Made by a program: the position numbers and the translations under genes. A DNA stretch of 64,000 bases, from positions 1-64,000 of the forward strand of contig MHBK01000001.1 in the NCBI GenBank assembly GCA_001804865.1, given 5' to 3'. Every line of letters begins with the position of its first letter. Positions within the stretch are counted from its first letter, which is position 1. Under the pieces are notes generated by a model. The model did not search any database and had not been told where the DNA came from. It saw nothing but the letters and a program-made list of their open reading frames with translations. Of this stretch, positions 61,682 to 64,000 are shown piece after piece. The stretch comes from Lentisphaerae bacterium GWF2_57_35 (GTDB lineage: Bacteria; Verrucomicrobiota; Kiritimatiellia; CAIQIC01; GWF2-57-35).

Positions 61682-63234
61682 CCCCGCTGGATCTCCTTCA
61701 GTTTTTTTGCCATTTGCACGCGGACCTTCGCCAATTCTTTTTCGAGGTCGTCGATTTCTTTTTGTACGGAATCGATGTCGATTTCCGCCTCCTCCTCGAA
61801 GGTGTCCACGTAGCGGGGAATGTTGAGATTGAAATCGTTTTCTTTGATCTCCTTGAAGGAGGCCACATGAGCGTATTTTTTGATCGCCTTGCGGTTGCGA
61901 TAAGCGCTGATGATTTTGTCGATGTGCTCTTTGCTCAGCGTGTGCTGGTTTTTGCCCGGCACGTATTCGCGGCTCGCATCCATGAAGAGCACGTCTTTGC
62001 GGTCGTGATTTTTCCCGCCTTTTTCACGACTGCGGTCAAACACCAGAATGGCGACGGGAATGGAGGTGGTCTGAAACAGATTGCCCGGCAAGCCGATAAC
62101 GGCATCGAGCAGGTTTTCTTCGATCAAGGCCTGCCGGATGCGTCCCTCCGCCGCTCCGCGGAACAGCACGCCGTGCGGGACCACGACGGCCACGCGCCCG
62201 TCTTTTTCGAGCGCGGATTCAATCATGTGACTGATGAAGGCATAGTCGCCCTTGCTCTTTGGCGGAGTCCCGCGCCAGAAACGGTTGTAGCGATCGTTTT
62301 CCGCCTCTTCCGCGCCCCATTTGTCGAGTGAGAAGGGGGGATTGGCCACAACGACGTTGAACTTCATCAGCCGGTCGTTCTCGACCAGCGCCGGCGAAGT
62401 CAGCGTGTTGCACCATTCAATGCGGGCGCTGTCGAAACTGTGCAGAAACATATTCATCCGCGCCAGCGCCCAGGTCGCGCCGTTCGCTTCCATGCCGAAG
62501 AGGGCAAAATTTCGATCGCCCACTTCGCGTACCGCTTCGATCAGCAGGGTCGCCGAGCCGCAGGCCGGGTCGCAAATCCGGTCGCCTGGCTTTGGCTGCG
62601 CCAAACGGGCCACCAGTTGCGAAACCTGAAAGGGCGTGTAAAATTCTCCCGCTTTTTTGCCGGCATCCGTGGCAAAGCGTTCGATCAGGTATAAATAGGT
62701 GTTGCCGATGACGTCTTCGGGAACCCGGCTGGGGCTCATATCGAGTTGAGGCTTGCTGAAGTCCTCCAGCATCATTTTCAGCCGGCGGTTGCGGTCCTTT
62801 GTTTTTCCGAGGTTGTCTTCGCTGTTGAAGTCGATACGGAAGACGCCATCCAGCTTGGCTTTGTTCGCCTCTTCAATGGCATCGAGAACGATGTTAATCA
62901 GTTCTCCGATATTGGCCGCGCCGCGTCGTTCATAGAGACTGTAGTAATCAGCAAGGAATCGATCCTCTACCTTCCCGGTTTCCGGATCTTTCAGCTCGGT
63001 CATCGGCAGAACAAACCGCTCTCGCTCCAGTCGGCGGCGGATGCGCGTATCGTCATCGCCGTATTGCTTGCGATATGCTTCATAATGATCTTTCCAGACA
63101 TCGGAAATGTATTTCAGGAACAGCATCACGAGGATGTAGTCCTTGTATTGTGCTGGATCGACCGCCCCGCGAAACGTGTCGCATGCCGCCCATGCGGCAT
63201 TGTTGATGTCTCTTTGCTCAATTTTCGGAATCAT
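61678..63234 (-). CDS. hsdM: Type I RM methyltransferase subunit HsdM
   Basis: A 518-residue N6-adenine methyltransferase. An N-terminal helical domain (about 1-165) with RDINNAAWAACDTFRGAVD precedes the catalytic domain, with SAM motif I DPACGSATLLIEA (222-234) and motif IV NPPF (298-301). A C-terminal coiled coil (IDIDSVQKEIDDLEKELAKV) meets HsdS. It protects host DNA and forms M2S. The stop overlaps the regulator start. Confidence 0.95.
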   Translation of the reverse strand: MIPKIEQRDINNAAWAACDTFRGAVDPAQYKDYILVMLFLKYISDVWKDHYEAYRKQYGDDDTRIRRRLERERFVLPMTELKDPETGKVEDRFLADYYSLYERRGAANIGELINIVLDAIEEANKAKLDGVFRIDFNSEDNLGKTKDRNRRLKMMLEDFSKPQLDMSPSRVPEDVIGNTYLYLIERFATDAGKKAGEFYTPFQVSQLVARLAQPKPGDRICDPACGSATLLIEAVREVGDRNFALFGMEANGATWALARMNMFLHSFDSARIEWCNTLTSPALVENDRLMKFNVVVANPPFSLDKWGAEEAENDRYNRFWRGTPPKSKGDYAFISHMIESALEKDGRVAVVVPHGVLFRGAAEGRIRQALIEENLLDAVIGLPGNLFQTTSIPVAILVFDRSREKGGKNHDRKDVLFMDASREYVPGKNQHTLSKEHIDKIISAYRNRKAIKKYAHVASFKEIKENDFNLNIPRYVDTFEEEAEIDIDSVQKEIDDLEKELAKVRVQMAKKLKEIQRG

Positions 63235-63252
63235 TTCTCTTTCCTTGCATCT

Positions 63253-63849
63253 TTAGGGGGCTTCGTTGGCATGGGTTGCTTCCATTGCTGTATTTATTAA
63301 AACAGTCTGTAGTTTTCGGCTCTTTGCTTTCGTCAGTCGGGCTATCAGGCTTTGCTCCTCTTCACTGAGGAGCGCCAGTTCGACAATCTGCTGCTGAATT
63401 TTCAGCGACGGCAGGGCGACCTCCAGTGTTTCCAATGCTTCCCGACTGATCATTTGGACCGAGGTTCCCCGTGCGTGGCGGTCAAGATGAGCTTGCGCCA
63501 GCGGCTGATTGATCCACCAGCCGAGATAGTCTGGCAGAAGATTTTCCGATGTAACGCGGATGCTTATCAAGGGCGCGGCCGTTATTGTTGGCCCCAGGTC
63601 CGCTTTGAGGATTACGCAAGTGTTGGTTTGGCCGCGTGAGCGGAAGATGATGTCGTCCAACTTCAACAGATAGCGATCTTTGACTTCAGAGACCGTAATT
63701 CGAGCTGGCGAAGCAGATTTCATCTGGAGCGTATTGGGCAAGTCTTTCATTTGGATTACGGCGATTTTGCCATTTTCCGAGTTTTCAATGCGTCGCGGGA
63801 ATGGGTGTCCACTTTGAATCTGCGCTAAATTGTGTAAATAAAAATTCAT
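63253..63849 (-). CDS. Half-length HsdS (single target-recognition domain)
   Basis: A 198-residue protein with one TRD and one conserved helical end. Features are IQMKDLPNTLQMKSASPARI, DIIFRSRGQTNTCVIL, ISREALETLEVALPSLKIQQQIVELALLSEEEQSLI (the coiled-coil spacer) and a Lys-rich tail. Full HsdS has two TRDs; a half S can homodimerise or compete. It is the first gene of the operon, 18 bp before hsdM, so the locus carries two S genes. The role may be a second specificity or regulation. Confidence 0.82.
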   Translation of the reverse strand: MNFYLHNLAQIQSGHPFPRRIENSENGKIAVIQMKDLPNTLQMKSASPARITVSEVKDRYLLKLDDIIFRSRGQTNTCVILKADLGPTITAAPLISIRVTSENLLPDYLGWWINQPLAQAHLDRHARGTSVQMISREALETLEVALPSLKIQQQIVELALLSEEEQSLIARLTKAKSRKLQTVLINTAMEATHANEAP

Positions 63850-63850
63850 A

Positions 63851-63926
63851 AGAATAGCATTACTCGAAATGTATTCTATGCGATTTGAATTGTAAAGCGC
63901 TAAATATAATAAGTAATGCTATTACT
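63851..63926 (-). promoter_or_regulatory. RM operon promoter flanked by two AGTAATGCTATTACT-type operators
   Basis: On the minus strand TTTACA (63891-63896) and TACATT (63868-63873) are 17 bp apart. Just downstream is AGTAATGCTATTCT (minus strand, 63851-63864) and upstream AGTAATGCTATTACT (63912-63926), near-identical 14-15 bp sites about 61 bp apart. They would let a regulator bind at both sides of the promoter. This fits autoregulation by the operon's own winged-helix protein, which is inference. Confidence 0.65.
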
Positions 63927-63957
63927 AAATATTATGCATTTTTCGGTTGGAGGCCGA

Positions 63958-64000
63958 TCAGCCCATAAGCTTTTCGATCCGGTCCAATCGGGCCTGCCGG
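63958..64000 (-). CDS. C-terminal end of a gene that continues beyond the window
   Basis: The last 13 codons of a minus-strand frame (RQARLDRIEKLMG, then a stop at 63958-63960). The sequence has the look of a charged C-terminal helix. It is too short to identify. Confidence 0.35.
   Translation of the reverse strand, partial: RQARLDRIEKLMG

Noticed and set aside
58834..63849. Invertible hsdS phase-variation locus
   Set aside because: No inverted repeats shared by the two hsdS genes were found by eye and no recombinase gene lies between them.
1..64000. tRNA or rRNA genes
   Set aside because: No cloverleaf with a T-loop GTTCGAATCC-type motif and no rRNA stretch was recognised by eye; a tRNAscan/Infernal run would settle this.

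Overview
The window is a bacterial chromosome segment of about 55-60% GC (estimated by eye), with 46 intact or nearly intact protein genes and several broken ones. No rRNA, tRNA or CRISPR array was recognised. The gene mix points to an uncultured PVC-group bacterium (Kiritimatiellota/Verrucomicrobiota-like): large secreted proteins with aspartate-rich calcium repeats, very large fused sugar ABC proteins, a GT-C/TPR membrane protein, GH16-type secreted enzymes, many isolated toxin-antitoxin genes, and unusually many intergenic palindromes. This assignment is inference; no marker gene fixes it.
Layout. 1-6.7 kb: a degenerate HAD protein, MazG, and a two-gene MalG/MalE-MalF sugar importer in which both proteins are enlarged. 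6.7-14.5 kb: housekeeping (TPR protein, TatA, HhH-GPD glycosylase, beta-CASP nuclease, Era, AIR-synthase-like protein, GT-C/TPR protein). 14.5-18.8 kb: CheX, a four-PAS protein, a histidine kinase with a 21-residue coiled-coil repeat, and a response regulator. 18.8-26.4 kb: decayed IS110, a conserved unknown, repeats, and a 1363-residue surface protein with two small exported or membrane partners. 27-32 kb: a DevBCA-like exporter in one operon with a GH3-type acyl-adenylate enzyme. 32-40 kb: an accessory island with a GNAT protein, Phd/PIN, two lipoproteins, two nucleotidyltransferase modules and a broken ParE. Four copies of a structured repeat with two hairpins punctuate it. 40-53 kb: radical SAM protein, GT4, DUF985 cupin, CheY-HDOD, a truncated flagellin-like protein, an SSS symporter with its tiny accessory protein, a DUF1016 nuclease, an FAD oxidase and a GH16-like protein. 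53-64 kb: a type I restriction-modification operon on the minus strand: half HsdS, HsdM, an AlbA/ATPase regulator, full HsdS, a DUF4209/HEPN-like protein, HsdR and a YgjP metallopeptidase.
Strongest signals. (1) The 34-40 kb repeat family: four same-orientation copies, a 30-bp palindrome with a compensatory base-pair change, and a second invariant hairpin, interleaved with toxin-type genes. (2) A type I RM operon carrying a protein with an R-x4-H HEPN signature, with a two-operator promoter at its head and three palindromes at exactly 31-bp period in front of the inner hsdS. (3) At least six families of degenerate short-word repeats (TAATCN, GGAARAC, TTGGACY, AACCACGAA, AATCGGC and others), many in hairpins at gene ends, some translated into protein tails. 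(4) A MalG-type permease with about five repeats in an extracytoplasmic insertion.
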